64,000 nucleotides of DNA, taken from assembly GCF_933775445.1 (NCBI RefSeq), contig NC_065875.1:17979555-18043554 (forward strand). Reading direction: 5' to 3'. This document shows, piece by piece, positions 45,856 to 59,443 of the stretch. The notes beneath the pieces were generated by a model that was not told the origin of the DNA, made no database searches, and was given only the letters and a program-made list of their open reading frames with translations. This stretch comes from Argentina anserina. Taxonomy: Eukaryota; Streptophyta; Magnoliopsida; Rosales; Rosaceae. Within the stretch, counting starts at the first letter, position 1. Every line of letters starts with the position of its first letter. The translations under genes were made by a program, and so were the position numbers.

Positions 45856-48150
45856 CTTAATAACCCGATTTTTTGGAACGATTTATTGGATTGTTTTTAA
45901 GTTTATTAAGTTTTTGAAATTCATTAAACATGTTTGTTTCACTTTGCGACGTCGGAAAATCGAAAACGGAAACGTTATCGGAACTTTTATTTAGAAAAAC
46001 GTTACGTTTCCGCAACGTTAAAATCGACTTTTGCTCTGTCACTCGTTTGTGAAAACTTCATTCACGAAAGTTGTAGAGCTCGTCGATACGCGTTCAAGGA
46101 CACGTCACGCGTTCGAATCGGACGTCGGACGTGAAAGTTATTAACATCGGAAGATAGTTTCTGATTTTGGAAACGAGTATAAAATGGAAGTTTTTGAGAT
46201 TACGGTTTCCATTTTCGGAAACCCCTCTCTCGCACCCGCCTACCTCTTTCTCTCTCTTCCTCCCCGAGCTCTCTCTCCCCCTCTGAAATCTTCACCGGCG
46301 ATCTCGCCGACCAGCCCGTCGTGGCTTACACCGCCACTCCCACAACCCTCGCAAGCCTCACCGCAGCGACCCTCAAGCTTGTCGCCTCTCGCCTCGCCGC
46401 CGTGAGCTTCCACGCGACGTCCCGAAGCTCCGTGCTTCTTCCGTCGTCCAAGCACGTCGCCGGCGAAACCAGGGCACGGAGACCACACCACCATCACCTA
46501 TCCTCGCCCCCGGTGCCACCTGTGACAAGATCGACGATCGAAATCGCGTTTTGTACCGCCGCTGTAATTTTGTAAAAATTTATTTTTACGTACGGTGGAT
46601 GTAAAAAGTGATTTACGTACAGTAAATGTAAATTTATTTTACGTACAACAAATGTAAATTATGTTCAGTAAATGTAAAAGTAATTTCGGAAGGGTAAATC
46701 GGTAATTATTATTTAGTGAGACAATATTTACGATTGAATAGTATACATACGTACAGAAATACGTAAATAATATGTACTCGTACAAGAATACGTATTTGAT
46801 ATGTGTTTGTACAGTAATACGTGAATAGTAACTACGTGAACAGTAATTTCGTAAAAACCAGAAATTGCTGAACAATACAATATTATTACTGTTTCAGCAT
46901 TTAAGGTTTTACGTAACGATTATAAATCCACTTCTTATCTTTTCAAGGTGATCGATACTTCAAGTATAGGATTCACTTTCGGAATTGTGGAAATTACGCT
47001 CGAGATTATAAGGTGAGTAAAATCTCTCATTTACGAATCTACCCTTGCAGAGATTAAAGATTATGCAGAATTTTAAAGAATGAAATATGACAAGTATATG
47101 ATATAGTGGAATGTGTATTTGTATAAATGGTAAATAGGTACATATATATAGTTTGTCATATTATATACTGTCATGATTTCGTTGCGAATAAGTTCATTTT
47201 GGTGATGAGATTTATGTATTGAGCATGTTGATTCGATTTGTACGATATCATGAGTTAATTGTTGGTACGTGGTTTTAACATCGAGTTTTGTTAAAATATT
47301 TATGTCTTCGGACGTGTTTATGTCTTCAGACGTGTTTTTGTCTTCGGACGTGTTTATGTCTTCGGACGTGTTTATGTTTTCGGACGTGTTGGCATGTCGG
47401 AACCTAGACTTGGCTGGGCGAATGTTGCCATACAGTAGAGCTCTAGTATGTCTGTCAGAGTACTGCATAAGAGGTAACAGATGAGCTATCGGCTTACGAG
47501 TACCCATATTTTTGATATTGGATAACAAGTGGTTGTCTAATGTCGGTGGCGTACTACATGAGGGGTAACAGAGGTGTACCATCGCTCATGAGTACCCGTA
47601 TTATAAATGCATTTGGGTAAACAGAGGGGTTGCCCAACTTCTCATGAGCATATATATTTTCACATTATTGGACAACCAGATGGGCCGTCTAATTTGTCAT
47701 GAGTGCATTTATAATTGATGTTTTGTGGATTTTTCGTATATATTTTTATGCGAGATGTATTTTTTGTTTTACTCATACGAGCTACAAAGCTTACCGGGTT
47801 TGTGTTTACAATCCCGGTGCACCTATTCGATGGTGTAGGTGATAATTCTGCATGTGAGGATTAGCATAAATCGACAGACCACTCTGAGGACTCGAAGTCG
47901 CTTTTATCCTATCTTGTGGTGAGGATTTGTGTGGATTTATGTGAGGATTTGTGTGAGGATTTTTACATTTTCATTTGTTATAATGTTGAATTATAAATTT
48001 AGTTTGTAATAATCATTTTGGCTGAGTTGTTTTATGAACTCAGTAATGATCCGCTGTAAAATTAAAATGATTTCGATTTATCGAGATTGTTTTAGAGTTT
48101 TCATGACTTCAAAATTTGAGTTTCATGTTCGAAATTTTGGTGTCGTGACA
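45856..48150 (+). mobile_element. Solo Gypsy LTR, sense orientation
   Basis: About 2295 bp, starting in a damaged version of TGTAATAACCCG (reads CTTAATAACCCG) and ending GTGTCGTGACA. It includes a GAGTATAAAATGG promoter-like stretch near 46177, a GC-rich 5'-leader-like segment (46210-46530), TACGTA-rich repeats (about 46580-46850) and the TCTTCGGACGTG minisatellite at 47299-47392. Flanks GCCTA and GCTCT do not form a clear duplication, so it is old or rearranged. Confidence 0.85.
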
Positions 48151-48740
48151 GCTCTATTCAAGATATTCAACAAGTCATCATTCTACCAGTACGTTCCAGT
48201 GTTCAAGTTCAGCGCCAACAGTTCAACACCAACAGTCCAACAGTATATATATTAATAGCATAACTGCAGAAAGGTGTGAAACTAAAAATTTGGTTTCCAA
48301 GTAAAACATTCTATGTTACATGTAACTTCACAAAGCAGGTGGTCTAAAAATCGTGCAAACAAGCATGTACCTTATTATACATATATAATATATAGAAATC
48401 TACATATTGTAAAAGTAGCCTTGAGTGACAGCAACTCAGCAAGACATAAAAATTCACCTAGGATCCATAATTACTAGACCAATAATAGAAAACAATCACT
48501 ATTGATCTACGCAAACTTTGAGTGATTGAAGTGTTGGTGTATACCATTTGAGAGGAAGATTTTGTGCCCCATCTGATGCTAAGGGAGAAAAAAGAAGAAG
48601 CAAGCTAATGATTTCTATGCTGGGATACCTGCATATATAGGCCTTAGAAGGTACATGAATAAGCTAGGGTTTTTGGCCTAATCACAAAGTGTTATGGGAA
48701 GATTGATGAACACAACCAATCATCGACCTTAGGATCGTCC
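48151..48740. other. Intergenic, nothing assigned
   Basis: No coding region or element ends recognised. It is the left flank of the Copia element. Confidence 0.4.
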
Positions 48741-48820
48741 TCCATTGTTGGAAGGTAAACCAAGCCTTCAATAAATCAATCTTCTCTGAATATTAGTTTA
48801 TCTAGTGTGTTTGAGACTAA

Positions 48821-51800
48821 TGATAGAGCGTTTTGTTAGAACGTCTATAAAATACTCTGAAAAACATCATCGTTAGTATAGAATAAGCAGGGATCGTTCA
48901 GTCCGGGGAATCAAAAGGGCCTCAACACTTATCATGTTATTGGGGGATTTGATTTGGATTCTAAAACTATAACTTAAAATAAATCCTAAATTACTTATAT
49001 ACAATTGATCAACCACTCATCACATAACCAAAACACGAATTCTACTCAAGAAACATGTATGACACGCATAAAACAACATATAGGCAGCGAATTATTTCGA
49101 TTCTTTCTAAGTCCATTTCAATTCCAATTCTAATTAGAGTCCGAAGCGGTTCATCTAATCGTTAAGACTTCTTAGTTATTTAGAATCAACGAAGCGTTCA
49201 ATCCTAAATATCTATGCTAACAAAAGTTCAACATAACGAAGCGTTCTAGTTAAACAACAAAGTAGCACATAAGCACAATAAGTCGAATTGGAAACATGTA
49301 AGCAAGCATGACGTCACTCATCTTGATTAAACATGCAAATTCCTAGAACTATCAAAACCCTAAACAAATATCAATAATTGAAACACGAAGCGCATATTCA
49401 ATCAATGAATACTTTGGTGAATGAAATCGCAACCTTAGGAGAACCATGGCCTTGGCTTTCTCAAGCATTGATTTAGATGCACAAATTAAAGTAATAAATT
49501 GAAATAAAACCTAAATTATTTCGAAAATCCTACTGCCCTAAGCTATTACACACGGATTCATACATCTTTCATGAGTTTATACAATCAAAACATAAAACCA
49601 AATAAGTCTAAAATTATGCTCTTCATATATAAAACCGAAAATAACATCCAATGATTCATACAATAAATTCGAAATTTGCAGAAAACCAAAAGAAAATTTA
49701 CAAGCCATGGATGAATCACACATTAGAAACCTTGAAGGATGGAGGAAGATGAATTCGGTGGTGGAAGAGGCAAGAGGATGGCACGGCAAAGTGGAGAATG
49801 GATGAAGTTTTTGGCTCGAATTTTCTGGGTATTTTTGGGCAGCAATTCGGCTGTGTTTATGAGAGAATGGTGATGGTATTTGTGACGGGAGGCCGTGCCT
49901 TTTATAGAGGAATGAGAAGAGGAGGGGCTGCTAGGGTTTTGATGGGCTGATTCTCTATTTCTTTTTTTTCTTTTTTTTCCTTCTTTTCTTCTTCTTTCCT
50001 TTTAATTGCTGCATGAACCTTTCCTCCTTTGAGGCTGCATACTTCTTCCTTTTCATCCCATTCAGAAACTAAATTACTTATTTCCTTTTTCTCCTTTTGT
50101 TTCCTTCTTCTCCTCTTTTTTTTCATAATTTCCAAGTCATTATCTCACATTTAATTCTGAAAATAAGGAAAGGAAATAATAAATATAAATCACATATGTT
50201 ACAGAAATATCGAATAATAAAAAATCCTAACCAAACTAGGTTTCCTTGTTCGACAAGGAATACTACTCTATAGTACTCTCGACAATTTCTGCATTTTACA
50301 CCCGTTTTAGCACCAAAAGGGAACGAACGTCACTAAAGACTCCTAACTCGACTCAATGACTCTATACTACAATAATAAGGGCTAAGTAAAGTACAAATGG
50401 AGGTAAAAACATGTTAAGAACGTCGCACAAAGTGCTCAGATCAACTACCCCACACTTGACTTTTGCTAGTCCCTTAGCAAAACAAAACAAAACTACACAA
50501 AACTCTATTGCCCCTAAATGATTGCCTCAGAATCTCAAAACACATAGCTTTCAAGTTTAAGCATTTACATGTAAGCACATAAATTCCAAGTTTCATAAAC
50601 ATGCTTCATAGTATGAAAAAGTAAGAAATGAGACAATAGGCACATAACATGTTTAGTCAATCCATTCCTCCTCAGAATGCATACTCTCTTATTTTCACTC
50701 AGATTCATGGTTATGATTCACACACAAGTATATGCAAGAGAAAGGATAATAAAGCATCAAATAGCTTGCATATTTCATCAAATGAATGCACTTTGTGAAT
50801 AACAAAAGGAAAACCTCATTTAACAACTAAGTGCACAAATAGACCAAAACCATATGCTCAACTCTTGTGATCATCTCCACAAACCAAGTTTTGCTCATTT
50901 TAAGAATCATTAGGATCATTAGATAAGGGTGAATGTTTAGGCTTAGCTAAAGGCATGGAATATCAAGGAATCACAAAGGTAATCCTACAGACTTAGCAGA
51001 ATAATCACCATCCTTATAACACCACACACCATCAAGGGCCAAATATAACAAGTTGTGCCCAATCATCATTTCTACCACAAAGTGAACATGGACAAAGGTC
51101 AAATACACATTTTTAGACATTCAATTACAACTCAACTCCAAATCACAAATGGAAGACAACATCTTTTCTTTCCTTTTTCTTGTATTGCCGAATTTATCTT
51201 TTTTCTTTCTTTTTTTTCATCTTTTTTTTTTCGGCATGCTTAAAAGATGTTCATATTTTTTCTCATGTCTTCCACCTCACACTTATTTCATACATCATCT
51301 CAACAAAAGTTCTGCCAAGTCTATAGGACAAGGTAGAGGTAACTATACTAAGCATGGAGATAACATAGGTAATGACGAAAGGCTCAATGTAGGCTCAAGT
51401 GGGGTTCAACTAAGGGGTTCCAAACAGGACACATATAGGGATACATGGATGTTTGGCTAAAGTGATGGTAATCCTAGAAATGATCCATAAATCCCTTTCA
51501 AAATCAGAGCATTTTATGACTTAAAAGTTTCAACAATCACAAAAGATGAGTTCTAGTAAATTCTAAAGTCCAGTAAAAGCTATGGCACATAGTCATTGAA
51601 TATGCAAAGAATGATGAGATTCACAAAACAACTACGAAATTTCATATTATCACTCAAGAAAGCATATATAGGCTCAAAAACTCACAGGTTGTTATGGACT
51701 TAAACTAACCAAACATGTATGTCAAATTACATTCATTCAAAATCTCACATGTTCATACCAAATCCACATTATCAATGAAACTTACAATTCCATTCTTATG

Positions 51801-54800
51801 AAATGCAAAACCATCATCTATGCATTTAGAGACATAATCATCCTAGACTTTAGGGGCATCCTAAGACTCAAAACAACACATTTTTTTCGATTTTTTAAAC
51901 ATTTTTTCGAATTTTTTCTTTCTTTTTCGTTTTTATCATGTAGTCAAAGCAAAAATCAGCAAACAATGATCATGCAACCCTACCCCACACTTAGAAAATT
52001 ATATTGTCCTCAATGTAAGCTCAATAATCAGAATGTAATTCATAAGTATAGAATAAGATCACACATCAACACATATACAATTCAACCATAAGAGTGAAGG
52101 GATAAGAAAATACAAACTCCCGTAGACGACTCCTCCACAGGTACGGTTGAAATGAGTTGCCTCCCATGCATCGCTTAACTTGTATAGTCCTTTAGCCTAG
52201 ACTCTTCACTTCTTTTCAAGTTACAGGCGACGCCACTTGGAGTTGTACACCTCCAAATTTGTGCCTCTTTGACTATCAAAACTCAATGCATGTTCATCCA
52301 CTCTTAAACTACATCGCATCAAGAGAAAGATAATTAGACAAGTGAAGATGAGATCTCAAAGAATAAGTTAGTAAAGTGTTAATGATTAAGCTAAAGTTAG
52401 TATGAGTTAAATTAATTGCAAACATGAATCAAAAGTTAAGAGTGTGGTAGAACTCCGCTTCTTGTAACACTTGTCGTCCTTCCCAAGTCATTGAGAGCTT
52501 CAATCAACTGTTAACAATAGAATTCTTCAACTCTTTATTAAAATCCCTAATTGGCAACTAAGCTATACAAAGACACACACAAACTGTTAGTGATTAAGTA
52601 TAAAATGAAATAAAAGAAATGTTAGCAATTGAATAGAAATATAGTTAAACTTAAAGACAATTTTTTTTCTTTTTGTTCGAAATCTACAAGTGTAAGAGTA
52701 TCACTAAGTCTAATTGATTTTATTCACACACAATCCTAAAATTTAAGGTACGTGGAGCAGAGGAGCTAACTGTGCAATGGACTGAAACAGCCCCCGGTAA
52801 GGGTCTTGCTTTATCCGATATACCTTAAAAATTAGAATATCATTTTCTTTTGCTATATACATCTATTTATACAAAGTTATTTTCTAAGTTATAAAATGAG
52901 GTGGACGTGCGGCATACGTACGTCGTCTAGACACAAACTCATTCCTTTGTTTCAGAAGGCTGGATAGCTAGAATCAGAGATAGTCACAAGGCAAGACTCA
53001 TTTGTTGGACACCACGGGGGCCACAACCTCGAAAGGATACTTTCCCAATCGACTCCATCACCGAGATGTATGTCAGTCTATGGGCCTCTGAGATCCAATT
53101 TTGTAAACCTTGAACCAGGGTAATGAAAATAGCAAGCCCCTTACTCAGCTTGGAATAACTTTGTGTGTTAGACTGCTCGCAAAGTGTTAATAAAAGCCGC
53201 CCTCAATCCCAAGTGACATTTGCAAGGTACAAATGGAGGGTTAAAGCTAATATTAACAAAATGGACTTTACCTATTCCGTTCACCTTATAACTTACAATA
53301 AACTAAGCATAAATAAACATTTAGCTTCCTTAAAAATAAAAATAAAAAAATAAAAAAATTTAACTATGTGTAACAAGTTTCCTATAGACATACTACTACA
53401 ACAATATAACAAATAACAACTTAATATACACAATAAAAATTTTCGTTCTATCTAAGTTTTTTTTTTCTTTCGGAGTTACTGTTCACAAAAGCACTATTTA
53501 CGATTACTATTCACAGAAATAAAATACAATTATACAATTCACAATATAACACAATAGTAACACTTCAAAGCATTGAGAATTAATCAATTCCCCGACAACG
53601 GTGCCAAAATGATAGATCATTGGTTAAAACGTCTATAAAATACCCTGAAAAACATCATCATTAGTATAGAATAAGCAGGGATCGTTCAGTCCGGGGAATC
53701 AAAATGGCCTCAACACTTATCATGTTATTGGGCGATTTGATTTGGATTCTAAAACTACAACTTAAAATAAATCCTAAATTACTTATATACAATTGATCAA
53801 CCACTCATCACATAACCAAAACACGAATTCTACTCAAGAAACATGTATGACACGCATAGAACAACATATAGGCAGCGAATTATTTCGATTCTTTCTAAGT
53901 CCATTTCAATTCCAATTCTAATTAGAGTCCGAAGCGGTTCATCTAATCGTTAAGACTTCTTAGTTATTTAGAATCAACGAAGCGTTCAATCCTAAATATC
54001 TATGCTAACAAAAGTTCAACATAACGAAGCGTTCTAGTTAAACAACAAAGTAGCACATAAGCACAATAAGTCGAATTGGAAACATGTAAGCAAGCATGGC
54101 GTCACTCATCTTGATTAAACATGCAAATTCCTAGAACTATCAAAACCCTAAACAAATATCAATAATTGAAACACGAAGCGCATATTCAATCAATGAATAC
54201 TTTGGTGAATGAAATCGCAACCTTAGGAGAACCATGGCCTTGGCTTTCTCAAGCATTGATTTAGATGCACAAATTAAAGTAATAAATTGAAATAAAACCT
54301 AAATTATTTCGAAAATCCTACTGCCCTAAGCTATTACACACGGATTCATACATCTTTCATGAGTTTATACAATCAAAACATAAAACCAAATAAGTCTAAA
54401 ATTATGCTCTTCATATATAAAACCGAAAATAACATCCAATGATTCATACAATAAATTCGAAATTTGCAGAAAACCAAAAGAAAATTTACAAGCCATGGAT
54501 GAATCACACATTAGAAACCTTGAAGGATGGAGGAAGATGAATTCGGTGGTGGAAGAGGCAAGAGGATGGCACGGCAAAGTGGAGAATGGATGAAGTTTTT
54601 GGCTCGAATTTTCTGGGTATTTTTGGGCAGCAATTCGGCTGTGTTTATGAGAGAATGGTGATGGTATTTGTGACAGGAGGCCGTGCCTTTTATAGAGGAA
54701 GGAGAATAGGAGGGGCTGCTAGGGTTTTGATGGGTTGATTCTCTATTTCTTTTTTTTTCTTTTTTTTCCTTCTTTTCTTCTTCTTTCCTTTTAATTGCTG

Positions 54801-55232
54801 GATGAACCTTCCCTCCTTTGAGGCTGCATACTTCTTCCTTTTCATCCCATTCAGAAACTAAATTACTTATTTCCTTTTTCTCCTTTTGTTTCCTTTTTCT
54901 CCTCTTTTTTTCCATAATTTCCAAGTCATTATCTCACATTTAATTCTGAAAATAAGGAAAGGAAATAATAAATATAAATCACATATGTTACAGAAATATC
55001 GAATAATAAAAAATCCTAACCAAACTAAGTTTCCTAGTTCGACAAGGAATACTACTCTATAGTACTCTCGACAATTTCTGCATTTTACACCCGTTTTAGC
55101 ACCAAAAGGGAACGAACGTCACTAAAGACTCCTAACTCGACTCAATGACTCTATACTACAATAATAAGGGCTAAGTAAAGTACGAATGGAGGTAAAAACA
55201 TGTTAAGAACGTCGCACAAAGTGCTCAGATCA
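48821..55232 (-). mobile_element. LARD-like non-autonomous LTR retrotransposon
   Basis: Two LTRs of exactly 1623 bp each (48821-50443 and 53610-55232), beginning TGATAGA and ending AGATCA, flank a 3166-bp interior without coding capacity. A perfect ACTAA duplication (48816-48820 and 55233-55237) shows insertion into the Copia 5' LTR. On the minus strand the site next to the right LTR reads TGGCACCGTTGTCGGGG, close to the Asp-tRNA primer site used by Athila/Tat-type Gypsy elements. CTACCCCACACTTGACTT beside the left LTR gives the purine tract. A TATA-like CTATAAAAGG (minus strand) is in each LTR near 49898 and 54690. LTR differences are few. Confidence 0.95.
50444..53609. other. Noncoding interior of the LARD-like element
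   Basis: No frame has a recognisable motif. Notable are T-rich runs near 51170-51240 and 51880-51940, and GAGTTGCCTCCCATGCATCG near 52154. The latter is of a kind I associate with the noncoding part of plant Gypsy elements. Frames ending in Lys- or Phe-rich strings here come from low-complexity sequence. Confidence 0.6.
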
Positions 55233-55558
55233 ACTAATCAGGAGACTTCCAATTAAGTTTGGGTGTTGTTTGTATACTACAACTTGTAATAAGTTATTAG
55301 TGCTCTAGATCCTTCATAGTACTGCAAAGGGTTTTATATAAAAGCCATGTTTGTACTTTCAGCTGTTACATGGAGTTCTGCATAATATAACAAGATTGCT
55401 CCAGTTTACTGTTTCAGTATCTTCTTGTGTGTGACGGTGTGTGAGAGATTGATTCTATAGTGTAGATGTTGTTGTGATTGTTGTTTGATGATTCCATTGC
55501 AGGTTTTCAGATTCTACATCTGGTATCAGAGCTGGTGCAGCAAAGCCAGACTCAAGGT

Positions 55559-56570
55559 GCATGAGGTTATCGATGGTGAATCGCGGGAATAATTTCCCTC
55601 AATGTCCAATCGGAAAATTTGATGGGAAAGACAATTTTCAGCATTGAAGATCACAAATGTAGCTCTTCTTCAAAGTCATTGAGTACACTGAGGTGGTGAT
55701 CAATGGATTTATAGATCCAGGAGACCAAGCAACTCTCGCACATGATCAGAGAGAAGAATTGATCTGAAACAGGAAGAAAGATTGTAGAGCCTAGATGTAT
55801 ATCTTTGGAGCAATTGAATCAGAGGTCTGTGAGAAGATTGCTTGTGCTACCACATCAAAGGAGGCATGGGATTGTCTGATTAAAACTTATGTTAGGCGAG
55901 ATAAAGTGAAGAAGGTGAGATTGCAGACTCCACGGCGGCAGTTTGAGCTTCTTCAGATGGAGAAGAAATAAAGCATCTCTGAGTACTTTGTGATATTGGC
56001 TATTTTCAATCAAATGAAAGCCAATGGGGATGACATCAAAGAGTTTCAGATTGTGGAGAAGATTCTTCGAACCTTGACAAATCGGTTTGAGGGAAATGTC
56101 ACAACCATTGAGGAGTCACAAGACCTCAATACTATGACGGTGGATGATTTGATGAGTTCCTTGAAAGCCTATGAACAGAGGCTAAACATTAGAAGTTGGA
56201 GATGGTGGTTGAAAAGCATTACAGACTCAATTAAGCTCTAAAAAGGAGAAGAATTGGTCGCCCCAAGGTGAGTCAAGCTCAACTCAGAGAAATCAGAATT
56301 TTAATTAAAGGAGAAGTTCACAGGGCAAATTTGGAGCAAGAAGAGAAAGAGGAAGAGGCTTTCATTGGAGTCAAGGACAAGATAAATTGAATGTCCAGTG
56401 CTACAATAGTAAGGATGAATGCAACCTGGGAAGGTCGGAGAACAAGCGATTTCATGCCAAACTTGTAGAGGACAACAATTACGGTGAGGAGACTATATTG
56501 ATGGCTTTCAGTGCTTTCAGTAATGGTGAGGAAATTACATGGTATTTGGATATAGGTTGCAGTAATCATA
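55559..56570 (+). pseudogene. Copia gag and start of protease
   Basis: A UBN2-type gag is recognisable: NFPQCPIGKFDGKDNF near the start, then IFGAIESEVCEKIACATTSKEAWDCL, QFELLQMEKK, EYFVILAIFNQMKANGDD and ILRTLTNRFEGNVTTIEES. Several in-frame stops interrupt it (for example near 55645, 55765 and 55970). A damaged CCHC knuckle (CYNSKDECN) is near 56400. The protease active region reads WYLDIGCSNHM, where most Copia elements have D-(S/T)-G. The sequence is cut at 56571 by a Gypsy LTR. Gag would form the particle and protease would process the polyprotein; neither is intact. Confidence 0.85.
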
Positions 56571-58120
56571 TGTGACACGACCTCGAAATTTCGAGTATGA
56601 AACTCGAATTCGAAGCGATGAAAAACTCTAAAACAATCTCAATAAATCGAAATCATTTTAACATCACAGTGGATCATTACTGAGTTCATGGTACAACTCA
56701 GTTAAATTGATTATTACAAACCAAATTATAATTCAAGCATTATATCAAATGAAAATGTAAAGATCCTCTCAATCCTCACCACAAGATAAAATAAAACAAC
56801 TTCAAAGTCTTCAGAGTTGTCCGTCGATTCCGCTAATCCACACATGCGGAACTATCCCCTACACCATCGAATAGGTGCACCGGGATTGTAAACACAAACC
56901 CGGTAAGCTTTGCAGCTCATATGAGTTAAACAACAATATAACTCGTATATAAATACATAAGAAAATACATAAAGCATTAATCATACATGCACTCATGAGT
57001 CATTAGACGGCCCATCTGGTTGTCCAATAATATCTGAAAATATATGTGCTCATGAGAGATCGGGCAACCCCTCTGTTTACCAAAATACAATTATAATACG
57101 GGTACTCATGAGCGCTGGTACACCTCTGTTACCCCTCATGTTAGTACACCGCCCGACATTGGGCAACCACTTGCTACCCAATATCCAAACGATGGGTACT
57201 CATAAGTCGGTAACTCATATGTTATCTCTCATGCCAATACACCGGCAGACAGACTAGAGCTCTAAGTGTATCTTAACTGTCGCCCGGCCAAGGCTTGGTT
57301 CCGACATGCCAACACGTCCGAAGACAACAAAACGTTTTAACATAACTCAAGTTAAAACCACGTACAAAACAATCATCACATGATATTGTACAAATCAAAG
57401 TGACATGCTCAAATAAATAAATATCAACACTATAATGAACTTATTCGCAAATGGAAATTATGATAGTATATAATATAGCAAACCATATATATGTACCTAT
57501 TTTACCAATTATACACATACACAATCCACTATATCATATACATATCATAGTTCATTCTTGTTAATTAAATGTAATTATGAATCTCCGCCAGGGTAGATTC
57601 GTCGCTGTGAGATTTTACTCACCTTATAATCCTAAGCTTAATTTCCACAATTCTGCAAGTAAATCCTTTATTTGTTGTGTCGATCACCTAAAATAGATAA
57701 GAAGTGAATTTAGAAGCGTTACGTAAAACCTTAAATGCCGAAACAGTAATAATGTTTTATTGTTAAGCAATTTCAGGTTTTTACGAAATTACTGTTCACG
57801 TAATTAATATTCACGTGTTACTGTACAAATACATATTAATTAAGTATTTCTGTACGAGTACATACTATTTACGTAATTATGTATGAGTACATACTATTTA
57901 CGTATTCATGTACAGCTATGTACTATTTCATCATAAATACTGTTTAAGTAAATATTAATTACTGATTTACCCTTCAGAAAATGTTTTTACAATTACTGTA
58001 CGTAAAATAATTTTACATTCACCGTACGTAAAATAATTTTACATTTACTGTACGTAAATTACTTTTTACATTCACCGTACAGAAAATCATTTTTTTATAC
58101 AAAATTACTGTTTAAAATCA
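56571..58120 (-). mobile_element. Truncated Gypsy LTR inside the Copia element
   Basis: It starts TGTGACACGACC and follows the family LTR through CCGGGATTGTAAACACAAACC, the CGTCCGAAGAC site, CCAGGGTAGATTCGT and the TACGTAA-rich region to about 58120. There it stops without the usual GGGTTATTACA end. Copia sequence resumes at the end of integrase, so one deletion removed the end of the LTR and the Copia protease-integrase part. Confidence 0.85.
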
Positions 58121-59443
58121 TTTGCTCATATTCCGGAATAGATAAGGAAGAAGCTTGATGGTAAAGCTGAAAAGTGCATCTTTATCAGCTATAGCATGGT
58201 GACAAAGGGGTACAAGTTTTACAATCCAGTGACAAAAAAGGTGATTATTAGCTGAGACGTCACTTTTGTTGAGCAAAATGCGTGGAGTTGGAGTTTTAAG
58301 GATGGATCAGCCACATCTACTCATTGGAGGGCAAACTAGCCGCATCAGTTCTCTTGGAGGATGAGTTAGTTGAAGATGATGAGTTAGTTGATGATTCGGA
58401 AGCTCAGTTGGAAGATTAGTCTCCAGCACAAGAAGGTCTGAAAGCTGATCCTCCAGTTGAAGATGCACTAGCAAGGCCTTAATGTGATCGTCGTTTGCCA
58501 CCATACTTGAAGGATTATGAGTTGAACACTAGAAGGAGACACATATCAGATGGAGATACCACATCAGATGAAGATATTGTCAACTTTGCATTGTATGTTG
58601 ATTGTGACCCTCTTAATTATGATGAAGCTTGTCGACAATAACATTGGCTCAAGGCAATAGATGAGGAAATTCAAGCAATTGAAAAGAATGATACATGAAA
58701 GCTCACTTCACTTCCGGAAGGAAAAATAGCAATTGGAGTCAAATGGGTGTACAAGACCAAGTACAAGCCAAATGGAGATGTGGATTGCTTCAAGGCGAGA
58801 TTTGTAGCCAAAGGCTACAAGCAAAAACCAAGTTTTGATTATTTTGAAGTTTTTACTCCTGTTGCTAGGCTTGATACTGTTAGAATTATTATTTCTCTTG
58901 CGGCTCATTATTATTGGAAAATATATCAAATGGATGTTAAGTCGGCTTTCTTAAATGGAACTCTTGAGGAGGAGGTCTATATTGAGCAGTTTCTTGGTAA
59001 TGTGAAAGAAGGCCATACGGAGAAGGTTTATAAGCTGAAAAAGACTTTATATGGCCTTAAACGCTTTCCTAGAGCTTGGTACACCCGAATTGATTCTTAT
59101 TTTGTGGTAATGAGTTTCAAAGGTGTCCATATAAGCATACTTATATGTTAAATCTGATATGCAGGGAGATGTTGGTATTGTGTGTTTGTATGTGGACGAT
59201 CTTATTATTACAAGTAGCAATCCAAAGCTAGTTGCATAAATCAGGGAGGCTTTGACATCTCACTTTGAAATGACTGATATAGGGTTGATGTCTTATTTTC
59301 TTGGTATTGAACCAGCAAACTTAGAAGATAAATTTTATTTCACAAAGGAAGTATGATAGAGACATTCTTAATAAGTTTAAGATGGAGTCTTGCAATCCAA
59401 TCTTGACTTCGCTGGAACAAGGATTGAAGAAGAAAGAGGTGGC
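58121..59443 (+). pseudogene. Copia integrase end and reverse transcriptase
   Basis: It begins at the C-terminal part of integrase (RKKLDGKAEKCIFISYS, then GYKFYNPVTKKVI). The reverse transcriptase runs from about 58690, with GVKWVYKTKYKPNGDVD, ARFVAKGYKQ, FTPVARLDTVRIIISLAA, QMDVKSAFLNGTLEEEVYIEQ and LYGLKR. The catalytic YVDD is at 59189-59200. A frameshift lies near 59120-59160 and stops lie near 58253, 58420, 58696 and 59237. Sequence continues to ESCNPILTSLEQGLKKK, then meets the hAT insertion. The enzyme would copy element RNA; this copy is dead. Confidence 0.87.

Noticed and set aside
46184..46575. Ser/Pro/Ala-rich open frames
   Set aside because: Same GC-rich LTR segment in the plus-sense solo LTR; no conserved domain and overlapping opposite-strand frames.
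47073..47582. 169-residue minus-strand frame with repeated SEDINTSED-like units
   Set aside because: The repeat is the CGTCCGAAGAC minisatellite of the LTR translated by chance.
49902..50135. Lys/Glu-rich peptides in the LARD LTRs (also 54511-54924)
   Set aside because: They arise from T-rich runs in the LTR read on the other strand; low-complexity artefacts.
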